The notes under the pieces: generated by a model | The model's database searches: none | Told to the model about the DNA's origin: nothing | What the model saw: only the letters and a program-made list of their open reading frames with translations | Translations under genes and position numbers: made by a program | Source: Chitinophagaceae bacterium | GTDB lineage: Bacteria > Bacteroidota > Bacteroidia > Chitinophagales > Chitinophagaceae | Length of the DNA: 64,000 bases | Reading direction: 5' to 3' | Assembly (NCBI GenBank): GCA_016721085.1 | Contig: JADKJI010000063.1 | Coordinates: 248,001 to 312,000 of the forward strand | Part shown: positions 1 to 8,893 of the stretch, piece after piece | Numbering within the stretch: the first letter of the stretch is position 1 | Layout of the letters: each line of letters starts with the position of its first letter

Positions 1-3
1 GCA

Positions 4-195
4 TTATGCCATCTCCACATTAACAGCATTCAACCCCTTTTTCCCCCTTTCGACAGTAAATTTTACTTTATCGTTTTCCCTGATTGTATCAATGAGGCCA
101 GAGGAATGAACAAATATGTCTTCACCTCCGTCATCTGGTTTTATGAACCCGAATCCTTTCTCAGCATTAAAAAATTTAACGGTACCTGTTTGCAT
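4..195 (-). CDS. Cold shock protein (CSD family)
   Basis: A 63-residue protein that is a single cold-shock domain, the usual length for the CspA family. RNP1 is seen as KGFGFI (about residues 13-18) and RNP2 as IFVHSS (27-32), the two aromatic/basic motifs that bind single-stranded RNA or DNA. Family members act as RNA chaperones in the cytoplasm that melt mRNA structure. The gene lies at the window edge but is complete. A second paralogue lies 0.6 kb upstream on the same strand, and both carry the same 26-base leader element, so joint post-transcriptional control is likely. Confidence 0.95.
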   Translation of the reverse strand: MQTGTVKFFNAEKGFGFIKPDDGGEDIFVHSSGLIDTIRENDKVKFTVERGKKGLNAVNVEMA

Positions 196-227
196 AGTTG
201 AGCTGTTTGTTGAATATATAAATAATA

Positions 228-253
228 TTGAAATAAAGCTATGGAATTAAATT
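228..253 (-). promoter_or_regulatory. Shared cold-shock leader element, copy 1
   Basis: These 26 bases (plus-strand reading begins ttgaaataaagctatgg) recur without a mismatch at 1034-1059. Both copies sit about 30 bases upstream of a cold-shock start codon on the minus strand. The flanking DNA is not conserved. The position suggests a 5' untranslated element or promoter part analogous to the cold box of cspA genes; the function is inferred. Confidence 0.6.
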
Positions 254-366
254 CAAGAAGGTACGAATAGAATGAAATTTAAGTCCCGTTAATTACTGAA
301 CCAATTGAGAAATACCGAGTTTACAGTAGCACTAAATTGACGATTTTAAGATCTTTATAATTCAAC

Positions 367-693
367 CTATCTCCAATCGGAACTTCTTAGTACGAGGATA
401 ATACTGCTCAAAATGAGATGAGAAAATAAAATGGATGCAATCACAAATTTTTGATTCTTTGATCCTCTTTTTTTATCAATCAGAACCCCATACAAAATGA
501 ACTGAAAAGCCCCAATGCACATTAATGACATTGATAAATGATCTTGCCAAATAGTATTAAAAGTAGCCCATGGGAAAAGAAGCATTGCAGGAGTAAAGCA
601 ACCATGTCCGCCACCCATCAGTAAAATACAAATAAACGCCAATACAGGTGTCAAAATGCTAAAGTGAATTGACCATTTGTAATTTGCATCCAT
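367..693 (-). CDS. Hypothetical small membrane protein (108 aa)
   Basis: I do not recognise this protein. It has three hydrophobic stretches long enough to span the membrane (about residues 11-30, 53-74 and 83-102) with a basic loop KKRGSKNQK between the second and third. No signal peptide or catalytic motif is visible. It lies between the two cold-shock genes on the same strand, with 171 bases to the gene downstream, so shared transcription is uncertain. The start ATG is the only one near the 5' end of the open frame. Confidence 0.6.
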   Translation of the reverse strand: MDANYKWSIHFSILTPVLAFICILLMGGGHGCFTPAMLLFPWATFNTIWQDHLSMSLMCIGAFQFILYGVLIDKKRGSKNQKFVIASILFSHLILSSIILVLRSSDWR

Positions 694-808
694 GCAAAAA
701 AAATATTTACGAATAGACCCTATCGATATATCAGAGAGGTTGGGCTAATAAATTTGCATATTACATTGAAACGAAACTCTTTAGAGTACTAGTATTATTA
801 CAGAACTG

Positions 809-1003
809 CTAATTAGCCAATCTAACATCTGTAGCATTCATCCCTTTTTTACCCTGCGTTTTCTCAAAAGTAACTGAATCCCCTTCCCTTATAATATCAA
901 CAAGACCTGTCTTATGAACAAATATTTCCTCTTTCGAACCTGAATCTACTATGAACCCAAATCCTTTTTCTTCATTGTAAAACTTAACTGTACCTGTTTC
1001 CAT
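809..1003 (-). CDS. Cold shock protein (CSD family), paralogue 2
   Basis: A 64-residue single cold-shock domain with RNP1 KGFGFI and RNP2 IFVHKT. It aligns with the 63-residue paralogue at 4-195 from METGTVKFYN to the C-terminal NATDV without gaps of note. The expected role is binding and melting of single-stranded RNA at low temperature or in stationary phase. The 26-base element at 1034-1059 lies 30 bases upstream of its ATG and matches the one before the other copy. Two neighbouring csp genes imply a local duplication in which the leader was kept under selection. Confidence 0.95.
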   Translation of the reverse strand: METGTVKFYNEEKGFGFIVDSGSKEEIFVHKTGLVDIIREGDSVTFEKTQGKKGMNATDVRLAN

Positions 1004-1033
1004 GAATGAGTTTTTATTGATTAATTAGTATTC

Positions 1034-1059
1034 TTGAAATAAAGCTATGGAATTAAATT
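1034..1059 (-). promoter_or_regulatory. Shared cold-shock leader element, copy 2
   Basis: Identical over 26 bases to 228-253 and at almost the same distance from the start codon (30 versus 32 bases). See the first copy for interpretation. Confidence 0.6.
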
Positions 1060-1181
1060 AAAGGACGTTTAAATTAAATAAAACAAGTTCAATTAAATCA
1101 TAGCCCAATTTAAAAAAATTCGATTAGGGCGTTGAACTAGTCAAACGTATAAAAAATCTATGCAATAGCAAATATCTCATT

Positions 1182-1556
1182 TCAAACACCGGCTATACCA
1201 TATCCAACAATCCCACATACGGCAGAAATAATGATCATCATTATTGCAGACTTTACTCCCAGCATCTCTTTTTCTTGCTCTTCAGTCATCCCATTATTAG
1301 CTTTCAGATATATTGAAAACCAAAACCCTATAGTTCCATCGTAAAGTCCAAGTAAAGCATTTGTAAATAGCATGATCGAAAGACTGTATTTTCTTGAAAC
1401 TAAAACCGCCAATAAAATATAGACGCAAAAGCTAATATAGCTTAACCTGGAATATTTAAATCCCTGCTTTCTTGATTCAATAGCACCTACAGTATCTATC
1501 AGAGTAATAGCAACAAATCCAAGCACAAAACAGATAATCAAATACATACATACCAT
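1182..1556 (-). CDS. Hypothetical membrane protein (124 aa)
   Basis: Not recognised. About four hydrophobic segments (near residues 3-22, 38-54, 60-80 and 103-122) separated by short polar loops; the loop before the last segment is acidic (MTEEQEKEML). No motif indicates an enzyme or transporter family. It stands alone, with a 178-base gap to the next csp gene and 73 bases from the membrane protein upstream, all on the minus strand. Confidence 0.6.
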   Translation of the reverse strand: MVCMYLIICFVLGFVAITLIDTVGAIESRKQGFKYSRLSYISFCVYILLAVLVSRKYSLSIMLFTNALLGLYDGTIGFWFSIYLKANNGMTEEQEKEMLGVKSAIMMIIISAVCGIVGYGIAGV

Positions 1557-1629
1557 AAGAAGAAATTAAATTTTTCATTACATCCTTGCATTCCATTAGT
1601 AAGTTATAAATAATACTCCTATTTATTAG

Positions 1630-2148
1630 TCAGTCCTCAATATCATCTGAAAATATTTTCCGAATTTTTGGATGCACTATCCAAATGCCAATTGGGAAAA
1701 ACCATAAAAGGAAAAAGTATCCAGCATAATTCTCAAATACAACAACTTTCTTGTTTTCTACCGTTGCAATACATTTTGCAATAAACCAAATAGTATAAAA
1801 AATACAATACATTGCAAACAGATGAAGGGGTATAATAACCCAGGCCATCCATCCAAAATCTTTGAAATTATCCTGATTTATTTCATACCCACCTTCGAAA
1901 ATTATATAAACTATAACCAGATAAAATAATGGGAACAGTAAATTAAAATGAAATCGATTGATTTTTAAATCGTGAGCGGCCGGCAATTTCTGAAACAAGC
2001 TATTCCCAAGAAAGTAGACACAAAATGTAGTAAATATCATGCATGCTAACGTTAGAAGAAGTCCAACAATATTAGATGTAGGAATAAATACCGGAATTAT
2101 AAATAACAAAAAAACCTGCCATGTAGGAAGAGTCAAAATTTTATTCAT
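1630..2148 (-). CDS. Hypothetical membrane protein (172 aa)
   Basis: Not recognised. Five hydrophobic segments can be drawn (about residues 9-25, 28-50, 70-86, 100-125 and 141-158). Its C-terminal tail FPIGIWIVHPKIRKIF resembles the ending of small Bacteroidetes integral membrane proteins of unknown role, but I cannot assign a family. It belongs to a run of minus-strand small membrane genes between the csp genes and 3.5 kb. Confidence 0.6.
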   Translation of the reverse strand: MNKILTLPTWQVFLLFIIPVFIPTSNIVGLLLTLACMIFTTFCVYFLGNSLFQKLPAAHDLKINRFHFNLLFPLFYLVIVYIIFEGGYEINQDNFKDFGWMAWVIIPLHLFAMYCIFYTIWFIAKCIATVENKKVVVFENYAGYFFLLWFFPIGIWIVHPKIRKIFSDDIED

Positions 2149-2232
2149 AGAAATAATTTGGAGGAAATAAGCAAACAGGAACAGGAAGAATGTTACTCAT
2201 TAAATTTCATTTTGAGCAAATAAAAAATAGTT

Positions 2233-2819
2233 TTATTTATCAAACTTTGAATTCTTCAACATTGTTTCGATTTCTTCTTTCGTTTTATCATCCAAATAAA
2301 GATATGTAATACCAAATTGAAAGCCCTTATAAAGCTTTGTCATCAAAACCATTTTAAAAGAAATTTTTTGGGGGATATTAATCGATAGGGTGAATTTATC
2401 AAATACTATTCCGTCAACTTCTTGGGTAGAAGTTGCTGAATCAAGTACTCCTTTTTGCATTTTTACAGCCATGGTATTATAAACCAAGTTTTTTAGTTCC
2501 TTAGTGACAACTGAATAATCACCATCTTTTTTGGTATCAAATGGAGTTATTGTTGAATTAAAATAGTTGAACTTATCTTTTATTGCACTAATTAATGTAA
2601 CAGTCGAAGAAGCATTCACTTTAATATGTTTGCATCTTCTATCGCCTTTTGTCCCCGCGCCATTCGAGCAGAATCTTCTGCAGCCTCAATTAATGTAAAA
2701 CTGGCTGGTATAGTAATAGTCCAAGCAACTTGACTAAAATTAAGCACTTTCCCAGGTTGCTGACAAAATGCATAGCAAGGAATCAGAAGTATAAAAGCAA
2801 ATAAGCTAAGTATTCTCAT
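2233..2819 (-). pseudogene. Exported hypothetical protein, frame broken by one base
   Basis: Two overlapping minus-strand frames together make one protein. The first (2616-2819) begins with a signal peptide ending near CYAFCQ and runs to ...AIEDANILK. The second (2233-2619) continues KVNASSTVTLISAIKD. Adding one A near 2625 reads ...EDANNIKVNAS and gives a continuous 195-residue protein, so a one-base deletion is the simplest reading. The only start available to the second frame is GTG inside the junction. The family is not recognised; the mature part looks like a small soluble secreted domain. Whether the lesion is real or a sequencing error cannot be decided here. Confidence 0.6.
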
Positions 2820-2845
2820 AAAATTATAGCAGATTAATAGGTGGT

Positions 2846-3499
2846 TTATATAACCGAAAACGATTTACTATTCCTGTAACTGGCGCCAACACTTAAATTG
2901 TTTATCAAATCTCCTCTCAAACTCTCACTAACAATCACATTTTGCTTTCTATGTTGCAATAAATAGCTAAACAGCTTAATAAGGTCATCATAATCGAAAT
3001 TATTCTTATTGAGCTTAATTTCCGATTTGCCACTGAACGAAATGGTAAAAGAATCTGATGACGCGTTAAAATTAATTGATGTCAGGTCTTCTATATTCAG
3101 TTTTCTTATCCGAAATTCATTTATTAATAATTCCTGACCGTTTACCGCTATATATACTGACTTCTCTTTTCTATTAATCCTGTCCGCGACCAGGGTTCCT
3201 ATAAATAATATCACCCCAGCAATGGCAACATCATTTTCTTTCCACCCTTTTCGAATTCCCAATATCAACAAATTTGCAATAAGTAAAATAAATACAAAAT
3301 CAACACTGTTTCTTCTCTTCCTTATTAGTAGCTGGCCGATAAACTCCCTGTCTCTAATCGCTTTCTTCATAAGAAATTGAATAAAGCCGATAGCTAAAGA
3401 AAGAGCAATAATGACATATAACCGATAGGGAAAATCAATGAAAAATATCACCGATAACACTAAAATAAGTGCAATTAAAATATAGAAATACTTTTTCAT
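2846..3499 (-). CDS. Hypothetical membrane protein with C-terminal soluble domain (217 aa)
   Basis: Residues 1-45 hold two hydrophobic segments; a basic loop (KKAIRDREF, later RKRRNSVDF) leads to two more segments near 68-82 and 91-106. The remaining ~110 residues alternate short strands (VYIAVNGQELLINEFRIRKL, then FTISFSGKSEIKL), which resembles bacterial PH-like domains that follow membrane anchors, but that is only a shape argument. The stop lies 26 bases upstream of the frame-broken secreted protein at 2819, so the two could be co-transcribed. Confidence 0.6.
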   Translation of the reverse strand: MKKYFYILIALILVLSVIFFIDFPYRLYVIIALSLAIGFIQFLMKKAIRDREFIGQLLIRKRRNSVDFVFILLIANLLILGIRKGWKENDVAIAGVILFIGTLVADRINRKEKSVYIAVNGQELLINEFRIRKLNIEDLTSINFNASSDSFTISFSGKSEIKLNKNNFDYDDLIKLFSYLLQHRKQNVIVSESLRGDLINNLSVGASYRNSKSFSVI

Positions 3500-3815
3500 G
3501 ATTATTTAATTCTAGCAGTTCTTTTTATAAATTACCTGTCCAAATTATTGAAATTAAAAATCTTACTACTATGCCTAATTGAAGATAAGAATTATTGTTA
3601 AATATTTAAAATTCTGAATAGAATATATACGGTACCTCAACAATCAAGAAAATTCAAAAAAAGTTGTGGAAATCGAAGAGGTTTCTACATTTCACCTAAG
3701 TGTTTTCAATATATCTTTTGTACCCGAATTGAATATTATGGCGATTTAAGAATCACAGTGTCCCTTCTAAATTCCTAATTGTTGTAGATGCAGTGCGGGA
3801 GACACTACAACGGAG
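3500..3815. other. AT-rich intergenic stretch, nothing recognised
   Basis: No convincing open frame, RNA gene or promoter box was found between the membrane protein and the repeat that begins near 3816. A short open frame on the plus strand further right (3793-4161) runs across the repeat and is not considered coding. Confidence 0.4.
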
Positions 3816-4100
3816 TAAGGAGGTGCGTGAAGACACGCACCTCAGCGGTAAAATCCCAGCTAATCATTTAATCCCAATAATCTCAGTTATTAATCCCAGT
3901 TTGTATTGGCTGTTTATCCTGTATTTCCTTAAATCCTTTAATCCTGTTCCAGACAAAATTAATCATCGCTGCATTTTCAACGCCGGATTGAAATCCGGGG
4001 CTATAATATATACTGAGCCTACAGGACTGCAACCCGAATTATGGAAGGATATCTGTTGTGATGCAGGGATTCATGTCAATTTTAGTACGAGAATGAACAG
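3816..4100 (+). repeat. Intergenic mosaic repeat, copy A
   Basis: A non-coding block that recurs at 4900-5190. Landmarks in order are a perfect hairpin GGTGCGTG/CACGCACC (3822-3842), 'tttgtattggctgtttatcc' (3901-3920), 'cctttaatcctgtt', an imperfect CCGGATT/AATCCGG hairpin near 3983-4000, and a 'gagcctacagg' segment. Copies A and B keep the same order with substitutions and small indels. The hairpin is also the core of the tandem repeat at 55005-55338, so parts of this block circulate separately. Confidence 0.7.
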
Positions 4101-4103
4101 GAA

Positions 4104-4538
4104 TTATCCAATCATTTCGCATTTTGATTTTAGGCCGTTAATCTCTAGCTCAAGATTCTGAGCAGCCTTTTTTGAAGAAATAGCAAATAGTAACCCAGAT
4201 AAGAAGCCTTCATAAATTAACCGGAGCTCAACAACTGTACCCACAGGTGAACTTTCTAAAGTATGCGTAGCAGTAATTATTACACCTAATGTTTTTGTCT
4301 TCCAGGTGAATGATTTATTTTCAACAATCTCTGTAATTGTCCAAATAGCAGGCGATAGTCTTGGTTGCAAAATACTTGCTTTCCCACCAACTACAAATCT
4401 TTCTTTCTCTAAAAATGAAATACTGGTTATGGACTTTGTCCATTCATTCCATTTTTCTACATCAGCCAATACACTAAATATTGCATGAGCCTCACTATTA
4501 ACTACCAATTTTCTGGTAACACTATTCTTTTTTTCCAT
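4104..4538 (-). CDS. SRPBCC family protein (polyketide cyclase / START-like)
   Basis: A 144-residue cytoplasmic protein. The N-terminal half reads as a standard SRPBCC start: a beta strand, 'AHAIFSVLADVEKWNEWTKS' (residues 18-37, the helix-grip segment with the conserved W..W pair), then a run of strands (RFVVGGKASI, WTITEIVENKSFTWKT, GTVVELRLIYEG) and a long C-terminal helix. Members bind hydrophobic ligands in a deep cavity, and the ligand cannot be told from sequence. The gene is isolated between repeats; its 3' end touches repeat copy A. Length and start fit the family. Confidence 0.8.
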   Translation of the reverse strand: MEKKNSVTRKLVVNSEAHAIFSVLADVEKWNEWTKSITSISFLEKERFVVGGKASILQPRLSPAIWTITEIVENKSFTWKTKTLGVIITATHTLESSPVGTVVELRLIYEGFLSGLLFAISSKKAAQNLELEINGLKSKCEMIG

Positions 4539-5595
4539 TACTTACTAAAGATTGATATTGTTAGCGAGCTTGAAAAACAACATCTCGACTACCATATACA
4601 TAAGACAAATTTTTGGACTTCAAATTTCTTACTTATTATATTGGATACAAAAAAGCGGGATTTACAAAAATGTTAAATTGTAAAAGGCAAGTATTCCCCC
4701 CTATAATTAACTTTTTTGATGGAATTAATAATTAAGCAGGGAAATAGTTTTGGAAGGATGTAGTAAATCTCTTATCCCGTACTTCATTTTAAAATAATGC
4801 TTTTATCGTGAGGATATTCGTTTGTTGTATTTGAATAATTGTAATATTTGGATTTATTACTTCAAAATTTTACACTCTGTAATGTAAATAATGTATTGCA
4901 GGAGGCAGCGCGATGGAATAAGAAAGTTCGTAAGGACAGGTACCTCAACGGCAATATCTCAGCTAATCACAAAAATCAAATAAATCCCAGTTTGTATTGG
5001 CTGTTCATCCTGTATTTCGTTTAATCCTTTAATCCTGTTAAAGACAAAATTAAACATCGCTATATTTTCAACCCCGGATTGAAATCCGGGGCTACAATTT
5101 AGACCGAGCCTACGGCTCTGCAACCTGACTATTGGAAACAGTTCATTAGCATAGCAGGGATGCTATATGATTTTCGGTAGAGAATGCACTTCTTTCTTTT
5201 ACTGTATCCTACTGGAGAGGCGTAGCCTCGATTCGATATTTTAGCCCCGAATTTTCAATTCGGGGGATTTCAATCCGTTGTGAACATATTAAATCACGAC
5301 TAATCACATAAATCATATAAATCCAAGTTTGTATTGGCTGTTTATCCTGGTTAAGACTAAAGAATCATACAAACAACCGGTAGGAGACCCCTGCTTTCGC
5401 AGGGGTGACGGGGAGAGTTTAATTATTTATAGGCAGTATTAATTCAAAGACAATCCTGTGCATCCCTTTATCCTTTACATCATGGTCAGAAATCTCACAG
5501 CGACAGATTTCCACCCCAACATAAAAGAATGCATCAAGTCAGTTTTTGACTTTTGATTTTTGACTTTTTACTTTCTAAGGAATAACCTCCCACTC
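4539..5595. other. Long non-coding interval rich in repeats
   Basis: About 1 kb without a credible gene. It contains repeat copy B (4900-5190), an inverted CCCCGAATT/AATTCGGGG hairpin near 5247-5267, a truncated repeat copy C (about 5290-5350), and a perfect stem ACCCCTGC/GCAGGGGT at 5387-5406. The short open frames in this interval fall within repeated sequence and lack codon structure. Confidence 0.6.
4900..5190 (+). repeat. Intergenic mosaic repeat, copy B
   Basis: Diverged second copy of 3816-4100. The segment 'tttgtattggctgttcatcc' (4991-5010) and the perfect CCCCGGATT/AATCCGGGG hairpin (5072-5094) are best preserved. The left-end hairpin present in copy A has decayed here. A third fragment near 5290-5350 keeps only the '...tcacataaat...tttgtattggctgttt' part. 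Confidence 0.7.
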
Positions 5596-5865
5596 CTACT
5601 CCTCCGCATACTTCAGCATCACCTCATCATAGGTTTTGCGGGCTTCGGGAGTCAGGAGGTCGGGATTGATAGTGAGCTGGGGGATAATATCGAAAAGGGT
5701 GTTGATGCGGCCTTCCAGTTGCAGGAATTTATTAAGGACCACCACCTTCTTTTGCTCGAGTATACAATAACCACTTTGGAAAGTACCGCGCTCAAAACGA
5801 ACGATATAGCCCGCTTCGTCGAGTACCTTTTCAGCCTTGTCAAGAGTAGTTTGAGTATATTTCAT
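5596..5865 (-). CDS. Conserved-looking small hypothetical protein next to porX (89 aa)
   Basis: An acidic soluble protein with no signal peptide or membrane segment. Its first half alternates strands (AGYIVRFERG, SGYCILEQKKVVVLNKF) and its second half is helical (ARKTYDEVMLKYAEE). I do not recognise the domain. It begins 108 bases after the porX stop on the same strand and could belong to the same transcript, which makes a link to the PorX regulator possible but unproven. Opposite-strand frames over this interval are shadows. Confidence 0.65.
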   Translation of the reverse strand: MKYTQTTLDKAEKVLDEAGYIVRFERGTFQSGYCILEQKKVVVLNKFLQLEGRINTLFDIIPQLTINPDLLTPEARKTYDEVMLKYAEE

Positions 5866-5973
5866 ACAGTTCCTTACTTCTTTTGCCGCAAATTTAAAAC
5901 AAATTCAGGCCATCCTATAGCGCACTATTACTCATATTATCCACAAAGTATTCGTATTCAATATACCCGCTGC

Positions 5974-7529
5974 TTACTTATTCGTCATCTTTATCACCGG
6001 TACAATCATCTCCTCTAAACTCACGCCTCCGTGCTGGAAAGTGTTCCGGTAATAGTTCACATAGTAATTGTAATTATTGGGATAACAGAGGAATCGGTCT
6101 TCCCTCGCAAAGATGAAGGATGAGTTTACCGATGGCACAGGCAATCCTGCTTCCTTAGGATCTCTGAAGGCCAGAACATCTTTTGCCTCGTAATTTAAAT
6201 TTCGGCCATGTTTATAGCGGAGGTTTGTAGTTGTCTGCTTATCCCCTATCACACGCGCAGGTGTTTTCACACGCACGCTTCCATGATCGGTGGCGAGGAT
6301 AAGATTGAATTTTTTATCTGTAATCTTCTTTAATGCCTGATGCAATGGTGAATGTTCAAACCAACTTCTCGTCACTGAACGATAACTGATCTCGTCACCT
6401 GCCAATTCTTTCAATACTTCCATCTCGGTACGGGCATGACTGAGCATATCCACGAAATTGTAAACGATAACGTTTATATCGTTGCTCAGCAGGTTATGCA
6501 TATTGTTCACCAATTCCTGTCCCGCCTGGTTGTTGACGATCTTTGTATAAGAATATTTCAAGTCTTCCTTACGCAATCGCTTTAGCATGGCCTTGAAGAA
6601 ATCTTCTTCATGCAAATTCTTTCCTCCTTCATCCTCATCGTTCTTCCACATCTGAGGAATTGCTTCTCTATATCTATGGGCAACATCCCTGAAAATATGG
6701 CATTACGCGCATATTGGGTAGCGGTAGGAAGGATGCTGTAGAACGTATCTTCTTCCAGTATTCGGAAAGATTCTGCAAAGATGGGCTGGATGGCTTTCCA
6801 CTGGTCGAAACGAAGATTATCGAGAAGCACGAAAAATGTAGGTATCCCCTTCTCCACATGCGGAAGTACCTTGAACTGAAAAAGATTATGACTCATCACC
6901 GGTGCTTCCGAACTTTTCGGGTTCACCCATTTCGCATAATTCTTACTTACGAATTTGAAGAACTCGGTATTGGCTTCGCTTTTTTGAGATTGCAATACTT
7001 CGCGCATCTCGGGACTATCACTCTTTTCCATCTCCAGTTCCCAATACACCAGTTTCTTATAGATCTCCATCCACTCGTTATAATCAGGATTAGCGTTCAG
7101 AGCCATAAACAGATTGCGGAACTGCTGCTGGTAAGCCGTAGTGGTCTTTTCAGCCACCAGCCTTTTATTATCGATGATCTTTTTCAGACTTAATAATACC
7201 TGGTTGGGATTTACCGGTTTTATCAGGTAATCGCTGATCTGTGAGCCGATGGCCTCATCCATCAGGTTCTCCGTTTCATTCTTGGTTATGAGAACAATGG
7301 GAAGCGACTGGTTTACTTCTTTCATCTTAGCCAGGGTTTCAAGACCGGTGATGCCCGGCATAGTCTCGTCGAGAAGCACCACATCCACCAGATTCTCCTT
7401 TATAAAGTCAATGGCATCGAAGCCATTGGTAAAAGTCTGTACCTCATATCCCTTGTTCTCCAAAAAGAGCTTTTGAGACTGCAAGCTTTCAATTTCGTCG
7501 TCTACCCAGAGTATTTTTGCTAATGCCAT
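5974..7529 (-). pseudogene. porX: PorX-type response regulator with PglZ domain, frame broken by one base
   Basis: Two frames join into one 518-residue protein, the length of PorX of Porphyromonas gingivalis. Residues 1-120 form a CheY receiver: acidic pair D10/D11, phospho-acceptor D54 in VVLLDETMPG, and the C-terminal IKPVNP lysine. A linker leads to a PglZ (alkaline-phosphatase-fold) domain with metal-site motif ILATDHGS. PorX with the kinase PorY controls type IX secretion, which fits the T9SS cargo encoded at 58.4-62.5 kb. The break is at about 6655: adding one C restores ...EKQFPQMWKNDEDEGG. Both halves are otherwise well preserved, so a missed base in a C run is the likely cause. Confidence 0.85.
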
Positions 7530-7602
7530 TTTATAATTTGAAGTTTGAAGGTCGTCGATTCACCGCCAAACTAATAAATCTTTTTAATCCCCAACGCCTT
7601 TG

Positions 7603-7610
7603 TAAATTTG
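7603..7610 (+). promoter_or_regulatory. Candidate -7 box TAAATTTG for the HD-domain gene
   Basis: The box matches the Bacteroidetes consensus TAnnTTTG and lies 33 bases before the ATG at 7644. A T-rich run at 7581-7585 could serve as the -33 element with a 17-base spacer. It may drive the HD gene and lpxD together. Confidence 0.45.
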
Positions 7611-7643
7611 CAGGCTATATTTTAACAAAACAGCAAGCAGCGT

Positions 7644-8861
7644 ATGGCCAATAAAGTCCGCAAAATCATCAACGACCCCGTCCATGGTTTCATAACCATT
7701 GACCACCCGTTGTTGTTCCAGGTGATTTCGCACCCCTGGTACCAACGCCTGCGCCGTATCCACCAAATGGCATTCGCCCACCTGGTATATCCGGGAGCGG
7801 TGCATAGCCGATTGCATCACTCATTGGGAGCCTATCACCTTATGGGACAGGCACTGACAGAGTTAAAGAGCAAGGGATTTGAAATTTCTCCAGAAGAAGA
7901 ACTCTCAGCCAAAATAGCCATCCTTTTACATGATGTGGGCCACGGGCCATTCTCGCATGCCCTCGAAAATGTGCTGATAAGGAATGTACATCATGAAGCC
8001 ATTTCCATATTAATAATGAAAGTGCTGAATGAGGAACTGGGCGGGCAGCTTACCATGGCCATCGATATTTTCACGAATAATTACCATAAGCCTTTCCTTC
8101 ATCAACTGGTATCCGGACAACTGGATGTGGACCGGATGGATTACCTGAGCCGTGATAGTTTTTTCACAGGCGTATCGGAAGGAGTGATAGGTTACGACCG
8201 TATCATAAAGATGCTAACCGTTGATGATGGAGAATTGATGGTAGAAGAAAAAGGTATTTACTCCACTGAGAAATTCCTGGTGAGCAGAAGACTGATGTAC
8301 TGGCAGGTGTACCTGCATAAAACAGTAGTATGTGCAGAAAAGATGCTGGTAAGAATTATTGAAAGAGCCCGTGAACTACTCGAAAGAGGAGAAACAGTAA
8401 GCTCTTCATCCATAACCCTCGATTTCTTCCTGCAGTTTTCAGGACAACTGAAGATTGAAGAACATCTGGAGAAATACTGTCAGCTTGATGATTACGATGT
8501 ATTATCAGCTATCAAGAACTGGATCTATCACCCTGATAAGATATTAAGCGAGCTTTGTCGTCGACTGGTAGAACGCGATCTGCTGAAAGTGAAATTACAG
8601 GCTGATCCTTTTGAACCTACCTGGGTTGAGAAGGAAAGGGCCCGGATATGTAAGCAGATGAGTATTTCGGAAGAAGAAAGCCGCTATTTCATATTCGGAG
8701 GGGAAGCGAGCAACACCACTTATGATCCTTTGGAGGAAAAAATAAATATCCTTTTCAAGGACGGCACGGTGAAAGATATTTCCAAAGTAGATAATGCCCT
8801 GATACAGCAATCGTTGGCTCGCACAGTGAAAAAACATTACATTTGTTATATGAGGGGGTAG
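7644..8861 (+). CDS. HD-domain phosphohydrolase (SAMHD1/YpgQ-like)
   Basis: A 405-residue cytoplasmic protein. Metal-binding residues of the HD superfamily are visible: H in SRLHHSLG (about residue 57), the HD doublet in ILLHDVGHGPFSH (about 96) and the final D in SGQLDVDRMDYL. The opening KIINDPVHGFI is typical of the group that includes dNTP triphosphohydrolases; the true substrate is not predictable. lpxD starts 32 bases after its stop, so the two are probably co-transcribed, a gene order often seen in Bacteroidota between porX and the lipid A genes. Confidence 0.9.
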   Translation: MANKVRKIINDPVHGFITIDHPLLFQVISHPWYQRLRRIHQMAFAHLVYPGAVHSRLHHSLGAYHLMGQALTELKSKGFEISPEEELSAKIAILLHDVGHGPFSHALENVLIRNVHHEAISILIMKVLNEELGGQLTMAIDIFTNNYHKPFLHQLVSGQLDVDRMDYLSRDSFFTGVSEGVIGYDRIIKMLTVDDGELMVEEKGIYSTEKFLVSRRLMYWQVYLHKTVVCAEKMLVRIIERARELLERGETVSSSSITLDFFLQFSGQLKIEEHLEKYCQLDDYDVLSAIKNWIYHPDKILSELCRRLVERDLLKVKLQADPFEPTWVEKERARICKQMSISEEESRYFIFGGEASNTTYDPLEEKINILFKDGTVKDISKVDNALIQQSLARTVKKHYICYMRG

Positions 8862-8893
8862 TGAACGGAATCCCTTTACCAAATATCAAGAAT

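Noticed and set aside
3793..4161. Plus-strand open frame of 122 codons
   Set aside because: It runs through repeat copy A; copy B does not keep the frame, and the composition is repeat-like.
5560..6018. Plus-strand frame covering the 89-residue gene and the porX end
   Set aside because: It is antisense to two better-supported minus-strand frames and has no recognisable domain.
6714..7193. Plus-strand frame opposite porX
   Set aside because: It mirrors a conserved coding region on the other strand and has no start context or family resemblance.
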